This document shows, in pieces, positions 22,375 to 48,554 of a stretch of 64,000 nt of DNA (positions within the stretch are counted from its first letter, which is position 1; the number at the start of each line of letters is the position of its first letter). A program made the position numbers and the translations under genes. The notes under the pieces are model-generated. The model ran no database searches. It was given only the letters and a program-made list of their open reading frames with translations, and was not told the origin of the DNA. This stretch comes from Megalonaias nervosa (Eukaryota > Mollusca > Bivalvia > Unionida > Unionidae), in NCBI GenBank assembly GCA_016617855.1, contig JAECUM010009273.1, positions 1 through 64,000 on the forward strand. Reading direction: 5' to 3'.

Positions 22375-23240
22375 TACAGTGGTACCTAACTCTGAAGTTT
22401 GTCAGTTCAGTACAGATTTAATAATAGCTCCTTTTCATTCAGTTACATTTGTCCATTAGGTTCCTAACTGAAAGATTCATCAGTTGAATCGGAATTTGGT
22501 AAAATCATAGCTCCTTTTTATTTAATCCAATTACATTGGTCTATAACTCTAAGGTTCTGCTGGGTAAACTTTATTTTTGCTTGTAATGTACCCCATTATA
22601 AGATGACCTCCATTTTACCAGTACACATTGGTATCCACCATGAATATAATTCAACCCATTATAAGATGACCTCCGTTGTAACAGTACACATTGGTATCCC
22701 CCATGAATATAATTCAACCCATTATAAGCTGACCTCCGTTGTAACAGTACACATTGATATCCCCCATGAATATAATTCAACCCATTATAAGATGACCTCC
22801 ATTGTAACAGTACACATTGGTATCCCCCATCAATATAATTCAACCCATTATAAGATGACTTCCCTTATAGTTCACTTTGATGACTACCTTGAATATAATT
22901 CAACCCATTATATCTCACCGCCCTTATATAAGTACACTTTGGTGTCTCCCCTGGCTATAATGTACCCCATTATAAGATGACTTCCCTTAGAAAGTACACT
23001 TTGGTGTCTCCCCTGAATATAATGAACCCCATTATAAAATGACCTCTCTTATAACAGTACACTTTCTTGTCTCCCCATAATATAATATACTCCATTATTA
23101 GTGAACTCACCTGTAGGATAGTATAGTATACATGTCTGGAATACAATATACTGTACCATAATGTGACCTTGCCTATAAAGCTGCACACTTGGTTGTCTTC
23201 CATGAACATCTTTATAATGAGATAGCACTGTTCATGTATT
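22375..23240. repeat. 63-bp minisatellite with diverged flanks
   Basis: Core at 22588-22910: ATAATTCAACCCATTATAAG + ATGACCTCCGTTGTAACAGT + ACACATTGGTATCCCCCATG. Diverged copies continue to about 23240, and a different short repeat (TAGCTCCTTTTCATTCAGTT) lies at 22375-22560. The period is divisible by three, so both strands show long artefact frames. Confidence 0.92.
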
Positions 23241-23744
23241 AAGTATATGTACATTTTCAAGTTTTCTGTGATTGACCTTTTGACATCATTTAAATGCAGC
23301 TTATCACTTGTTCACATGGAAGAAAAGATCAATCTGCTTTTCAGCCACCAGGGAGTCCACTGAAAATTAGGCTGCAAGCCACTGGTGTGACTGCTGATAA
23401 TTAAGTTAGCCAGTCATCCATAGAACCACTGACCAATCAGATCACACGCCATTTGTGGGAATGCTGACCAGTCAGATTGTCAGACACATGCAATTTTGCA
23501 TAATTTTCAGTTTACCACATGTTTGTTTGAGATGTGACACCTTTGCAGATTTTCCTAAAGAACATGTACAAATTTATATTGTCAGTAACTCACGGGGTTT
23601 TGCAGGGGGAGGAGCTGATTTCTGTTTAAGTTTTAGCAATTATCCAAGTGAAGGATATCATCTTTCAAAAGGAAATCTTGAAATTTAAAGAAGTTGGTAT
23701 GCTGATGAGTATGCAAAACAAAGTGATAGGTCTGTTTCATTAAT
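23241..23744. other. No gene recognised
   Basis: Unique sequence. Short repeats of GACCAGTCAGATTG-like words occur at 23400-23480. Open frame 23455-23688 (+) is unassigned. Confidence 0.45.
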
Positions 23745-23959
23745 TGTGTTGAATTAGAGGGCATGTACAAAGCAAAGTGATGCATTGCCCATTCACTCAT
23801 GTATTGAATTAGAGGACATATACAAAACAGAGTGATATACCCACTTTACGCATTGTATTGATTTAGAGGGCATATAGAAAACTGTTTATCTATGTAAATT
23901 GTTGAAACCAAGAAGATGCTGTTGTGCTAGTGCATTATATGATGGGTCAGAGTCTTTGT

Positions 23960-23999
<40 letters not shown>

Positions 24000-24020
24000 T
24001 AGATAGATAGATATATATAT
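23745..24020. repeat. Short tandem repeat and (AT)n/(GATA)n microsatellite
   Basis: Three copies of a unit with TTGAATTAGAGGGCATGTAC at 23745-23890, then (AT)n and GATAGATA at about 23968-24020. Confidence 0.9.
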
Positions 24021-24142
24021 ATTAGTATTTGTATGAGAATAAAATCAATACTGGCACGCCAAGGAAAGTACTAAAGCTAACATTTTCATTTTCATGTGCC
24101 CATTTTGGGCTTCTGAATTTAAAGTGGACTACCAGGTTTTCT

Positions 24143-25620
24143 TCATGTAGGATAGGGTGGTTGTCATTGTTAGTTTATGGAGGGACATTCAGTACCTCAG
24201 GATCTATTGTGCAACAAGATCTGGCAAACAGGAGTATGGCCATCGCTGTGGACCCAATCACTGATCATCACCCTCCCCAAGAAAGGCAACTTGCAACAGT
24301 GTCAAAACCACCATACAATCAGTTTTATAAGCCATCCAAGCAAAGTCATGTTGAAGATACTGCTGAACAGATTAAAGCCACAGGCTGAAAAGATCATTGC
24401 CAAGGAGCAGGCAGGTTTCAGAGCAGTGCGCAGCACAACAGAGCAGATCTTCAACCTCAGGATATTGTGTGAGAAGTACCTCCAACATCAACAAGATCTA
24501 TACCACGTCTTCGTGGATTTCAAGAAAGCATTTGACAGGGTATGGCATGCAGCCTTGTGGGTGACCATGAGACTGTACAATATCAGTGCCAACCTCATCT
24601 CAGGAATAGAGCACCTCTTTGACAAGGTCATCAGTGCAGTATACTTGAACGGCACCATAGAGGACTGGTTCAGAACAACAGTTGGAGTCGGACAAGGCTG
24701 TCTGCTCTCTCCCACACTATTCAGCATCTTTCTGGAGAGAATCATGGCTGACACACTTGAAAAGCATGAAGGGACAGTTAGCATCAGAGGCAGAACAGCC
24801 ACCAACTTACATTTTGCTGACAACATTGATGGACTAGCAGGAAATGAGCAAGAACTAGCTAGCTTAGTTGAGAGCCTCAACAAAATCTCTGCAGCCTACA
24901 GTATGGAAATCAGTGCAGAGAAGACCAAACTGATGACCAACAACACCAAGGGCATCAGTACTGACATCAAGGTCCAAGGTACGGAGCTAGAAACAGTCCA
25001 CAGCTTCAAGCATTTGGGGGCAATTGTAACAGATGAAGGATCGAAGCCTGAAGTACTCTCCAGGATTGCACAGACATCAGCAGCGCTGACAAAACTGAAA
25101 CCCATCTGGAACAACAAGAACATCACACTCAGTTCAAAAGTCAGACTGATACACTCACTGGTGATCTCCATATTTCTCTACCCCTGTGAATCATGGACCA
25201 TAACAGCTGACTTAGAGAAAAGGATACAGGCCACAGAGATGAGATGCTTCCAAAAGATCCTCAGCGTCTCATACAAAGACCGTGTCACCAATGAAGAAAT
25301 AAGGCAAAGGATCAGACAAGCCATTGGGCCTCACGAAGACCTCCTGACCACAGTGAAAAAAAATGTAAACTGCAGTGGTATGGGCATGTCTCATGACCAT
25401 CAGGACTTACCAAGACAATCCTGCAAGGCACTGTACAAGGAAGAAGAGAGGCAGACAGAGAGAACAGGTGGAAAGACAACATTCAAGAGTGGACAGGTTT
25501 GACACTGAGCAACTCAATGAGAAAGATGGAAAATTGAGAGGAATGGAGGAAGCTGGTTGTTCGGTCTTGCACAGTGCCCCGATTGTCTGCCAGATTACGG
25601 GACTGATGATGATGATGATG
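24143..25620 (+). pseudogene. 5'-truncated RTE-like non-LTR retrotransposon with target-site duplication
   Basis: The long frame 24177-25502 encodes most of a reverse transcriptase: SLIITLPKKGNLQQCQNHHT (finger), EQAGFRAVRSTTEQIFNLR, HVFVDFKKAFDRVWH (palm, first Asp intact), VGQGCLLSPTLFSIFLE, then FADN at 24813-24824 where the family has FADD, so the second palm Asp is replaced by Asn (GAC to AAC). HSFKHLGAIVTDEGSKPEVL and a RIQATEMRCFQKIL thumb follow. A frameshift near 25360 moves the C-terminus (WYGHVS position) to other frames up to about 25590. The endonuclease half is missing. The 3' end is a short (GAT)n tail. Perfect 12-bp duplications (ACCAGGTTTTCT) flank it at 24131-24142 and 25621-25632, showing insertion by target-primed reverse transcription. 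The RTE-like label rests on the RT motifs and simple-repeat tail. Confidence 0.9.
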
Positions 25621-25799
25621 ACCAGGTTTTCTGGTAGCCTGGTGACATGATCACAAGTTTCTCTTGTGGTAGCCTGGAGACCAACTACAGGCTTTTTTCT
25701 GGAGGCCTCACCAGGCTACTATTTTGATTTTAAAAATTTTCAGAACTTGTTATTGCAGTAATTGAACCAACATAGAAAGTTACCCTCTTTGTGTTTGTA

Positions 25800-26045
25800 C
25801 AAGATTTGTTTGATGTGGTCCTTCTGTACAAATCTGCAAAATAGATTTGTTTGATGTGGTTCTACTGCGCACATCTGAATAAGATTTGTTTGAAGTGGCC
25901 CTACTGTACAAATCTGAAACATTGATTTGTCTGATATGGTTCTACTGTACAAATCTGAAAAATAGATTTGATGTGGTCCTACATACAAATCAGAAAATAA
26001 CCTGAAAATAGATTTGTTTGATGTGGTCATACTGTATAAATCAGA
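25800..26045. repeat. Minisatellite, about 42-bp unit, 6 copies
   Basis: Core AGATTTGTTTGATGTGGTCC + TACTGTACAAATCTGAAAA. Confidence 0.92.
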
Positions 26046-26384
26046 AGGTAGTTTTACCAGTTAAACTATGCCATTACTGGGGGGGAAATTAGACACCTTA
26101 CTTCTATTTGAAATTAGCTGTATTCTACCAGATAAATTTTAACACCTTATTACTGTACTTTTTTTGCTTTTGATATAATTTTTCTTATCTAAGTGATACA
26201 CTGTAGAGTATAAAGACTCATGAAGCGTTTGTCAAGTCCTGGTGTCAGGTGCAGATGCGATTGTATTTCACTTCTTATCTCAGCGATACACTGTAGAGTA
26301 TAAATGACTCATGAAGCTTTTATCAGGTCCGGGTGAGATTGTATTTCATTGGTATTATAAGGATTCTGTGCATTCTTTGGTGAT
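26046..26384. repeat. Two-copy duplication, about 95 bp, in otherwise unique DNA
   Basis: CGATACACTGTAGAGTATAAA plus GACTCATGAAGC and GATTGTATTTCA recur at about 26190 and 26280. Confidence 0.8.
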
Positions 26385-27215
26385 AAATACATGATTTTGC
26401 TACATACGTACTGGTGTTAACTGTCATAAATATGTGATTTTACTTCATATGTACTTGTGTTAGCTGTCAAAAATACATGATTTTACTACATATGGACTTG
26501 AGTTAGCTGTCATAAGTATGTGATTTTACTACATATGGACTTGTGTTAGCTGTCAAAAATGTTATTTTACTACATATGGACTTGTATTAGCTATCATAAG
26601 TATGTGATTTTACTACATATGAACTTGTCTTAGCTGTCAAAAATATGTGATTTTACTACATATGGATTTGTGTTAGCTGTCATAAGTATGTGATTTTACT
26701 ACATACGGACTTGTGTTAGCTGCCATGAATATGTGATTTTACTACATATGGACTTGTGTTAGCTGTCATATATATATGATTTTGCTACATACGTACCGGT
26801 GTTAGGTGTCAAAAATATATGATTTTACTACATACGAACTTGTGTTAGCTGTCATAATTATTTGATTTTACTACATACTGATTGTTGTGTTCGCTGTCAC
26901 AGATATGTGATTTTACTACATACAGACTTATGTTAGCTGTCATAAATATATCATTTTACTAAATCCAAACCTGTGTTAGCTGTCATAAATATATCATTTA
27001 TTAAATACAGACTTGTGTTAGGTGTACAGTATTTTATTACATACAGACTTGTGATAGTTGTCATAAATATATTATTTTATTACATACAGACTTGTGTTAG
27101 CTGTCATAAATATAGTATTTTATTAAAAACATACTTGTGTTAGCTGTCATAGTTATATGATTTAGTACATACAGACATGTGTTAGCCATGATAAATGAAT
27201 TTACTTCATAAAGGC
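26385..27215. repeat. Minisatellite, about 43-bp unit, about 19 copies
   Basis: Core TATGTGATTTTACTACATAT + GGACTTGTGTTAGCTGTCAT. Confidence 0.95.
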
Positions 27216-27374
27216 TTATGTTAGTCTCATGAAACAGCAGTACAATATGATGTACAAATACATTCTTAGTTTTGAGTGTGTGATGTACAGTACGATGTAC
27301 ACATACATTCTTAGTTTTGAGTGTGTATATGTTCATCAAGTCATAGGACTTATTACCCACTATATTTTGTTGGA

Positions 27375-27633
27375 GGGGCCCCGAGTGGCCGAGTGGTCTA
27401 AAGCGCTCTCCGTTATGGATCACTGCCATCTCACCTCTGTCTGCGTGGGTTCGAGTCTCGGATTCGGCAAATGTGGATATGTGAGAAAGCTTGCCACTAG
27501 CTTCTCGTGGGTCGGTGGTTCTTTCTGGGGATTTCCCAGTTTCTTCCTCCACCATTAATACTGGCCGCCATGTATAGCCTATCATGTGCTGAAAAATGGC
27601 GTTAAGCCCTACAACAACAACAACAACAACAAC
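27375..27633 (+). mobile_element. tRNA-derived SINE (family A), full length
   Basis: Head GGGGCCCCGAGTGGCCGAGTGG (A-box-like), B box GGGTTCGAGTCTC, body GTGAGAAAGCTTGCCA, CCATGTATAGCCTATC and TGCTGAAAAATGGCGTTAA, tail (CAA)n. A perfect 12-bp target duplication ATATTTTGTTGG lies at 27362-27373 and 27634-27645. Non-coding; the pol III promoter boxes look intact. Confidence 0.94.
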
Positions 27634-27645
27634 ATATTTTGTTGG

Positions 27646-28794
27646 TGATAAGGGTGAGCATGGGCATGTAATATGTCCATGACATCATTTACACCTTGTC
27701 AGGTGGAAAGCAGTTAATTGGATTGATTGGTGATTTTTCTTGTTTTCAGCACTGGATTAAAAAATCTCATAATTTCATATGATTAAATATATCACTGTTT
27801 TTTTGTCAGTAAATTTTCATCATTTGTTTTCCTAAATAGTATTGAAATTGTTGGTGTAATATTTGGCCATTAAATGTTAATTATGTGCTGTCATATGTTG
27901 ACAATATGATGTCCATATAAGAAGGTGTTCCTCTGACATACCAAGAGATCCAGCTGTACTATGATGTTGAAAGCTACTAAAATCATTGATTAATTATTTC
28001 TTATTTTTCTTCTAAAACCAAAGACAACTTAAACTTTTCATTGTTTTCCTGTAGTAGTTTGAAATTTGTGTTTAGTCTGTTTGAAGGGAGGAATTGCCAG
28101 TGGTGCAAGTTGATTTTGAATCTTGCTGGTACAGCCATACTGGTATGGTGCACCTAACCATCCTGGGTTAATTCCAATGATGGGAGATGTTAACAGTTGT
28201 AAATAGGAAAATGTGTGCGTGTCAATGAAGAATCAGTTAGATTTAAAGAAAAACAAGAATATGACAGATTTCTATAGTATTCCTAATTTATTCCAAGCTA
28301 CTCTCATTAGATTGATGCTTTTCCAGTAATTGACCCTTTACTACTGCATATTTTACTGTATATCTCACCAAATTAACCCATATTAACCCTTTCTGTTAAT
28401 TACAATTATGATAGCACTTTGATAATTAGGTACTAAAAGCAGTTTATATTTCTCTTCTTTAATTAAGGTGTGCTTGAGATGGAAAGCTATCATTGATTTT
28501 TAGTTCATTTCCTCAAAGTAACACTGTGCTTAGAGTTGACTTTCCTGTTTAAAGTCAGTAAGAATTAGGGCACAGTGAGACTGTATTCTTGTTTTTGAAG
28601 ACATGGGGGGGGGTCAGTTTGTTCATGTGTATTATATTATTTTGAAAGAAAGTATCCACAAAATTTGAATAAAATTGTACAGAAAGAATTTTTGTCAGCC
28701 AGGTGAGTAATCATGGATGTACTTAGGGCTCTTTTTGTTATATATTAGGTCCTATTTCTTTGATGAAGAATTTTTTTTGTATAATTTAATTACT
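27646..28794. other. No gene recognised
   Basis: Unique AT-rich sequence over about 1.1 kb, without a convincing exon, RNA gene or repeat family. Confidence 0.5.
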
Positions 28795-29225
28795 CCTGAT
28801 GCATTATAGTGCCATTATTACCCAAGATACATTATACATGGTGATATTATTATCCCAGATACAGTATATACAGTGACATTATTACCTAGATACATTATAT
28901 ATTGACATTACCCCAGATACACTGCAGTGACATTATTACCTAGATACATTATATAGTGAATTACTATCCCAGATATATTACATTGATATTATTACACCAT
29001 ATACATTATATAAAGTGATATTATTATCCCAGATACAGTTTAGTGTGACATTATTCCAGATACATTACAGCGACATTATTACCCAATGTAGATACATTAC
29101 AGCCACATTGTTACCAAGGATACAATATATTATATATTACACTGCCATTATTACCCTAGACACATTATATACAGAAACATTATTATCCCAGATACATTAC
29201 AGTGCCATTATTATCCCAGATACAT
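28795..29225. repeat. Minisatellite, about 30-35-bp unit, about 13 copies
   Basis: Core ATTATTACCCAGATACATTA + TATACAGTGAC with variable length. Confidence 0.92.
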
Positions 29226-29330
29226 TATATGTATATAAACTGCCACACTGCAGACATCATAGCGATGTGACTGAAAAACGTTTAAAAGCTAAGTTAAAAA
29301 TCCAAATCACACACACACACACACACAGAG
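29226..29330 (+). mobile_element. 3' fragment of SINE family B
   Basis: ATAAACTGCCACACTGCAGA + CATCATAGCGATGTGACTGA and AAATCCAAATCACACAC match the 3' end of the copies at 29644 and 34957. It ends in (CA)n. Confidence 0.8.
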
Positions 29331-29643
29331 CTATTTGGAGGCCAGAAATCTGTGCCCCCTCCCACCATTTAAATGGCTGGTCCTTTGAAATGTTGGGTAA
29401 AATGTCTAATTTATTAGTACTGGATTTTGGACATACTCTGAGTCCTGTCTTTCTCCTGATTGTGTTACAAACTTTTAACTCATTTTGTCCACAAGGATAA
29501 TGAGTGCATTTTCTGCAGGAATTCCATAGATAACAGTGTAGATGGCAAAGTAATTTCTGGTATTTATGATCATCAAATTAGCATCAACATGGACTACAGA
29601 GTGTAACACATCTTTTCTAACTTTCCACTTTTCTCTTTGGTGG

Positions 29644-29957
29644 CCCGCTCTGGTGGCCTTAGTGGTTAGGGTGTCCACCTTGGATGCAGGAGGTCACAGG
29701 TTCAAACCCCAGCTGAGTCACACCAACCACTTACAAAAAATGGTACTAATAACTGTATAACTTGGTGCTCAGCATTAAGAGGTTAGAGTTAGGACTGGTA
29801 AGCCTGGTGTCAGGATAATGTGACTGGTGGGACTTGATGCTGTATTTCTGCGGCATGATGTCCCAGTGCTAGATGTCACTATAAACTGCCACACTGGAGA
29901 CATCATAGCAATATGACTGAAAAGTGTTAAAGCTATGTGAAAAATCCAGATCACACA
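29644..29957 (+). mobile_element. tRNA-derived SINE (family B), full length
   Basis: tRNA-like head with A box TGGCCTTAGTGGTTAGGG and B box GGTTCAAACCCC, then a body shared with 34957: CTCAGCATTAAGAGGTTAG, CCAGTGCTAGATGTCACTA, AACTGCCACACTGGAGACAT. Flanks CACTTTTCTCTTTGGTGG (29626-29643) and CACTTTTTACTTTGATGG (29958-29975) agree at 15 of 18 positions and may be an old target duplication. Family B differs from family A in both head and body. Confidence 0.85.
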
Positions 29958-30114
29958 CACTTTTTACTTTGATGGGGAAATTGACAAATTGGGGATTTTG
30001 TGTTTTCTTGGATTATGAATGCACCGTGGGGAATGTCATGAAATCTATGGAAGGTGAAGTAAACTTTGGTTTTGGGGCTTATGAATGAATGCACAATTAC
30101 AGACTTATTGGCCA
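29958..30114. other. Spacer
   Basis: Unique sequence between the SINE and the next array. Confidence 0.5.
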
Positions 30115-30790
30115 CTATTTCATCTAAAGTGCCCCCAGCATGGACCTTGAGTTATATGTCACCCAAATTGCCCCCATTGTGGACCTTGAGTTTTATGTCA
30201 CTTAAATTGCCCCTAGCTTGGATCTTTGGCTATAATTGTCACCTATATTGCCCACTAGCATGGACCTTGGGCTATATGTCACCTATATTGCCCACTAGCA
30301 TGGACCTTATGATATATGTCACTCATATTGCCCACTAGTATGGACCTTGGGCTATATGTCACCCATATTGCCCACTAGTATGGACCTTGGGCTATATGTC
30401 ACCTATATTGCCCACTAGCATGGGCCTTATGATATATGTCACTCATATTGCCAACTAGTATGGACCTTGGGCTATATGTCACCCATATTGCCCACAAGCA
30501 TGGACCTTGGGCTATATGTCACCTACATTGCTCACAAGCATGGAACTTATGATATATGTCACTCATATTGCCCACTAGTATGGACCTTGGACTATATGCT
30601 ACCCATATTGCCCACTAGCATGGACCTTGCACTATATGTCACCTATATTTCCCACAAGCATGGACCTTGGGCTATATGTCACCTAAATTGTCCCCAGCAT
30701 GGACCTTGCACTATATGTCACCTATATTGTTCCCAGAGTGGACCTTGGGCTATGTGTCACATAAATTGCCCACTCGAATGGACCTTGGGT
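30115..30790. repeat. 40-bp minisatellite, about 17 copies
   Basis: Unit: CCCACTAGTATGGACCTTGG + GCTATATGTCACCTATATTG. Two unit variants alternate (GGGCTATATG and ATGATATATG), indicating higher-order structure. Confidence 0.95.
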
Positions 30791-31135
30791 TATTAAATTA
30801 TTTCGATGTTCAAGAATCTTTTCTTTGTGAACTTGTGTGTGGTAATAGTTGTGCGCCAGAAAATGTGAATTTACCAGTTTTACCATTTTACATGTACAAA
30901 ATTCCCAATTCCTTGACCCCTATCTTTTGTTTTGAAAGTGGTAGAAAAATCCTGTATGCATACATTATAACATACATGTATATCACTTACAAGAAACTTA
31001 GGACTCTAGCCTGTAAGTTAAAAAACTGGGTTCGTGTTGAAAACCTTATCTTCGCTTATTGATTTAGAATTAAAGAAATCTTAGCAGAGATTTGTAACAG
31101 TCAGTATAATATAAATTATGTACACTTATGTACAG
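30791..31135. other. No gene recognised
   Basis: Unique AT-rich sequence. Confidence 0.5.
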
Positions 31136-31231
31136 GTGGCAACTGGAAAGTGAAGTGTTCACTTGTCAGTTGTGTGCTGACACATGTATACATTGACAGC
31201 TTTTATATCAGACAGGTGGAAGGAAGTTTGG
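31136..31231 (+). CDS. Candidate exon upstream of the myosin III gene (coding or 5' UTR), unidentified
   Basis: After TATGTACAG, a 96-bp segment is open in the phase-1 frame (starts GNWKVKCSLVSCVLTHVY, then DSFYIRQVEGSL) and ends at a good donor (TTTGG|GTAAGAG). Entry and exit phases equal those of the candidate exon at 22182-22280 and fit the acceptor at 33499. Joined there, the frame would read DEGGLLIKEAR and stop at 33531-33533, overlapping the kinase start codon as ATGA. The acceptor lacks a good pyrimidine tract. No family recognised; it may be a 5' UTR exon or chance. Confidence 0.27.
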
Positions 31232-31261
31232 GTAAGAGAAATATATTTCTGGTCTGTAGTA

Positions 31262-31760
31262 TATGAGGTAATCTAGTTACATGAGCAAAGGTATAAAATC
31301 AGGTTCAATGTGTAATCTAGGTACATGAACAAAGGTATAAATTAAGGTACAATGTGTATTACATATTTACATTTATTGTCACTGAGCAACTTGTGTACAT
31401 CTGAGTTTTCTTTTTGAAAACTGATGAACAGTTTAGCATCAAGTTAAATATGAAGGAATTTGCTGGTTTTAGTGATCCGTTGAAAAATCACTAGCCATGG
31501 GTTTGAGGATTAGTGGTTATTTCAAGCCCTGCCTTAAAGGCCCATACTTTCTAATGTTATTTGAATGTTAAGCTGTTATGTTACAAAGATACTTGAAGGC
31601 CCATATGTTCTTTTGCTACATAGAGGCACAAAGGCCTGTATCCACTTACGTTACAAAGACACCTGAAGGCCCATATATTATTTTTTTGCTAAAAAGATAG
31701 CTGAAAGCTCATATACACTTACATGTATGTTACAAAGATACGTGAAGGGTTATATGTTCT
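31262..31760. repeat. Short tandem repeats
   Basis: A two-copy unit TACATGAGCAAAGGTATAAA at 31275-31350, and about four diverged copies of GTTACAAAGATACCTGAAGG + CCCATAT at 31535-31760. Confidence 0.8.
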
Positions 31761-31799
31761 TTTAGTATAAATATACCAGTATTCCAGACCCCAGTATGG

Positions 31800-32925
31800 T
31801 TTATGTTACAAATATACTCCAAAACCTGTATGTATTTTTTTATGTTACAAGAATACTCCAAGGCTTGTATGAATGATCTTATGTTACAAATATACTCCAA
31901 GGCCTGTATGTATGATTTTTTGTTACAAATATACTACAAGGCCTTTAGGCTGTTTCATGTTAGGAATATACTCCAAGGCCTGTATGCTGTTGTCTTATGA
32001 ATATAGTCCAAGGCCAGTTTGCTGTTATGTTAGAAAAGTATGCCAAGGCCAGTATGCTGTTATGTTACAAAAGTATGCCAAGGCCAGTATGCTGTTATGT
32101 TAGAAAATTATGCCAAGGCCAGTATGCTGTTATGTTACAAAAGTATGCCAAGGCCAGTATGCTGTTATGTTAGAAAAGTATGCCAAGGCCAGTATGCTGT
32201 TATGTTAGAAAAGTGTGCCAAGGCCAGGATGCTGTTATGTTACAAAAGTATGCCAAGGCCAGTATGATGTTATGGTACAAAAGTATGCCAAGGTCTGTAT
32301 GCTGTTATGTTACAAAAGTATGCCAAGGCCAGTATGATGTTATGTTACAAAAGTATGCCAAGGCCAGTATGTTATGTTATGTTAGAAAGTATGCCAAGGT
32401 CTGTATGCTGTTATGTTACAAAAGTATGCCAAGGTCTGTATGATGTTATGTTGCAAAAGTATGCCAAGGCCAGGATGATGTTATGTTACAAAAGTATGCC
32501 AAGGCCAGTATGATGTTATGGTACAAAAGTATGCCAAGGCCAGTATGATGTTATGGTACAAAAGTATCCAAAGGCCAGTATGTTATGTTATGTTAGAAAG
32601 TATGCCAAGGTCTGTATGCTGTTATGTTACAAAAGTATGCCAAGGTCTGTATGATGTTATGTTGCAAAAGTATGCCAAGGCCAGTATGATGTTATGTTAC
32701 AAAAGTATGCCAAGGTCTGTATGCTGTTATGTTACAAAAGTATGCCAATGACGGTATGATATGTTACAAAAGTATGCCAAAGCCAGTATGCTGTTATATT
32801 GCAAAAGTATGCCAAGGCCAGCATGCTGTTATGTTACAAAATTATGCCAAGGCCAGTATGCTGTTATGGTACAAAAGTATGTGAAGGTCTGTATGCTGTT
32901 ATGTTATAAATATACTGCAAAGCCT
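31800..32925. repeat. 35-bp minisatellite, about 31 copies
   Basis: Unit TACAAAAGTATGCCAAGGCC + AGTATGCTGTTATGT, with TCTGTATGCTG and AGTATGATG variants arranged in a higher-order pattern (32340-32460 recurs at 32580-32700). The translations are artefacts. Confidence 0.96.
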
Positions 32926-33253
32926 ATACGCTCTCACTTTCCGTTATGGTTATTTTCAAATATGTGCTTATTATTTCAGTTTTACTATTATTGGTACTAA
33001 TTGTATTGATTATGTATGATCAGTTGCAGGCAATCTGGTACCTTTAATATTACTGAGAATAAATTTAGCTTATCTTCAAAAAGCCAACAGAACTTAATTC
33101 CAATGTTTCAAACACATATCTGGAGTCTGCAGTGTTTTTAAATTCATGTTTTAAACTTTATTTAAAAATTAATAAAATTTAAACAGTATGAAGCAATATA
33201 CTGCCACAATATTTTTGATCTAATAAAGGCGTATACCTGTATATATCATTCTT
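32926..33253. other. No gene recognised
   Basis: AT-rich unique sequence. Confidence 0.5.
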
Positions 33254-33403
33254 GGTATGTGAGAAAGCTTACCAGAAGTTTCCCTTGGGTTGTTGTTTCT
33301 TACTGGCGTTTTCCCAGGTTCCTCCTTCACCAGTTATACTGGCCGTCTCATGTAGCCTATCATGTGCTGAAAATGGCGTTAACCCCAAAACAGCAACAAC
33401 AAC
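33254..33403 (+). mobile_element. 5'-truncated SINE family A copy
   Basis: Starts inside the body (GGTATGTGAGAAAGCTTACC) and keeps the 3' part (TGTAGCCTATCATGTGCTG, GGCGTTAACC) and a degenerate CAA tail; the tRNA-like head is missing. Confidence 0.88.
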
Positions 33404-33529
33404 ATGTTGGTCTTCTTGAGCCAGATTTTGAAGGAAACCAGCATTAGAAAACAAATTTATGATTGTTTGTGGTAAACTATATTATATCCTTTCTTCAGAT
33501 GAAGGAGGTTTACTAATAAAGGAAGCAAG

Positions 33530-47573
<14,044 letters not shown>

Positions 47574-48554
47574 GTAAGTTGACCCTTGTTTATAGTGAAT
47601 CAGTGTTTAGGTTTATCTTGTTTTTATGTCCTACCATGAATATGGGCATATAGTGTTACCCTTGTCTCTCCATCTAGTGCTAAAAAAATGCGGTAACTCA
47701 TTACCCGGGGCCCCTCTAATTTTAGATCCTGTATTCCAAGTGAGGTGCCCATTGGGCTTTAAAAAAAATTCTAATTTGTCTGAGGAAACTTTGATCGCAC
47801 TGATGAAATGTGTAAATGTATTTTCAAGGTGTTGATATACCTGCCAATTTAAATCAGATCATCACTGTTGTATGTAAAATTGTGATCTGATTTGAATCAA
47901 ATTGAAGCAAGGCATGTGATGCTAAAAATACAATTTTGTACTTCCAACCCCCCGAGACGGTTGTGTTTTGAAACAACACAATTTTCAGTAATCTTCTACA
48001 ATAGAAGGAAAAAAAGAAAGAAAAGAAAAAATCCACCACTTTCAGTATATGCCTGTTACATATAGCATGTATGAAAGATAAACAGCCATGATTGGAGCTG
48101 ATATAAAATCATCCCTTGGGCAGTTTTAAATAGCAGCAGTTAAATGTAAAGAGTTCAGGTATAAACCACCATTTCACATATTACTTAACTGGCAGACAAG
48201 AGCTAGTTAGTGCTGTTTGAAGGCTGCAGTGGGTGAGCCCATTGTGCCAATTAGGTAGGATCAGGAAGTGGAACAACCCATTATAGTTAAATCAAAGAGA
48301 TGCTAGCTGCATGTACAAGAACAAAAGTTATTACAAATCAGTGCCTTGAATGAGAATGTTTAAGCCATATATAATATATTTTTGACTAGATTGTGAATAG
48401 CGGCAACATTTCTTTGAAGTTGGATATTGCTGTGTATATAAAATGCAAAGCATGATGATTTCCATTGTGGGAATAGTGTTAAGTGTAATTCACTATTGAA
48501 TCCGATTTAGGAAGCAACTAACTATCAGCAGAGCCCAATAATAATAAATTTCAG
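47574..48554. other. Start of intron 7; no gene recognised
   Basis: Unique sequence. GGGCATATAGTGTTACCCTTG near 47644 resembles words at 49040 and 62339, probably remains of a dispersed repeat. Confidence 0.5.

Noticed and set aside
22571..22980. Opposed open frames of 90 and 125 codons
   Set aside because: Both come from the 63-bp minisatellite.
23290..23380. Possible + exon LITCSHGRKDQSAFQPPG after AAATGCAG
   Set aside because: Only about 30 open codons, with a weak donor (GTGTGA) and no phase partner; expected by chance.
24488..25171. Minus-strand open frames of 131 and 91 codons
   Set aside because: Antisense shadows of the LINE reverse transcriptase.
29644..29720. tRNA gene suggested by A and B boxes
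   Set aside because: It is the head of SINE family B, repeated at 34957 with the same body.
31803..33000. Chain of overlapping + open frames rich in PRPVCCYVTKVCQG
   Set aside because: They follow the 35-bp minisatellite; copies shift frame with each unit and there is no start context, domain or constraint.
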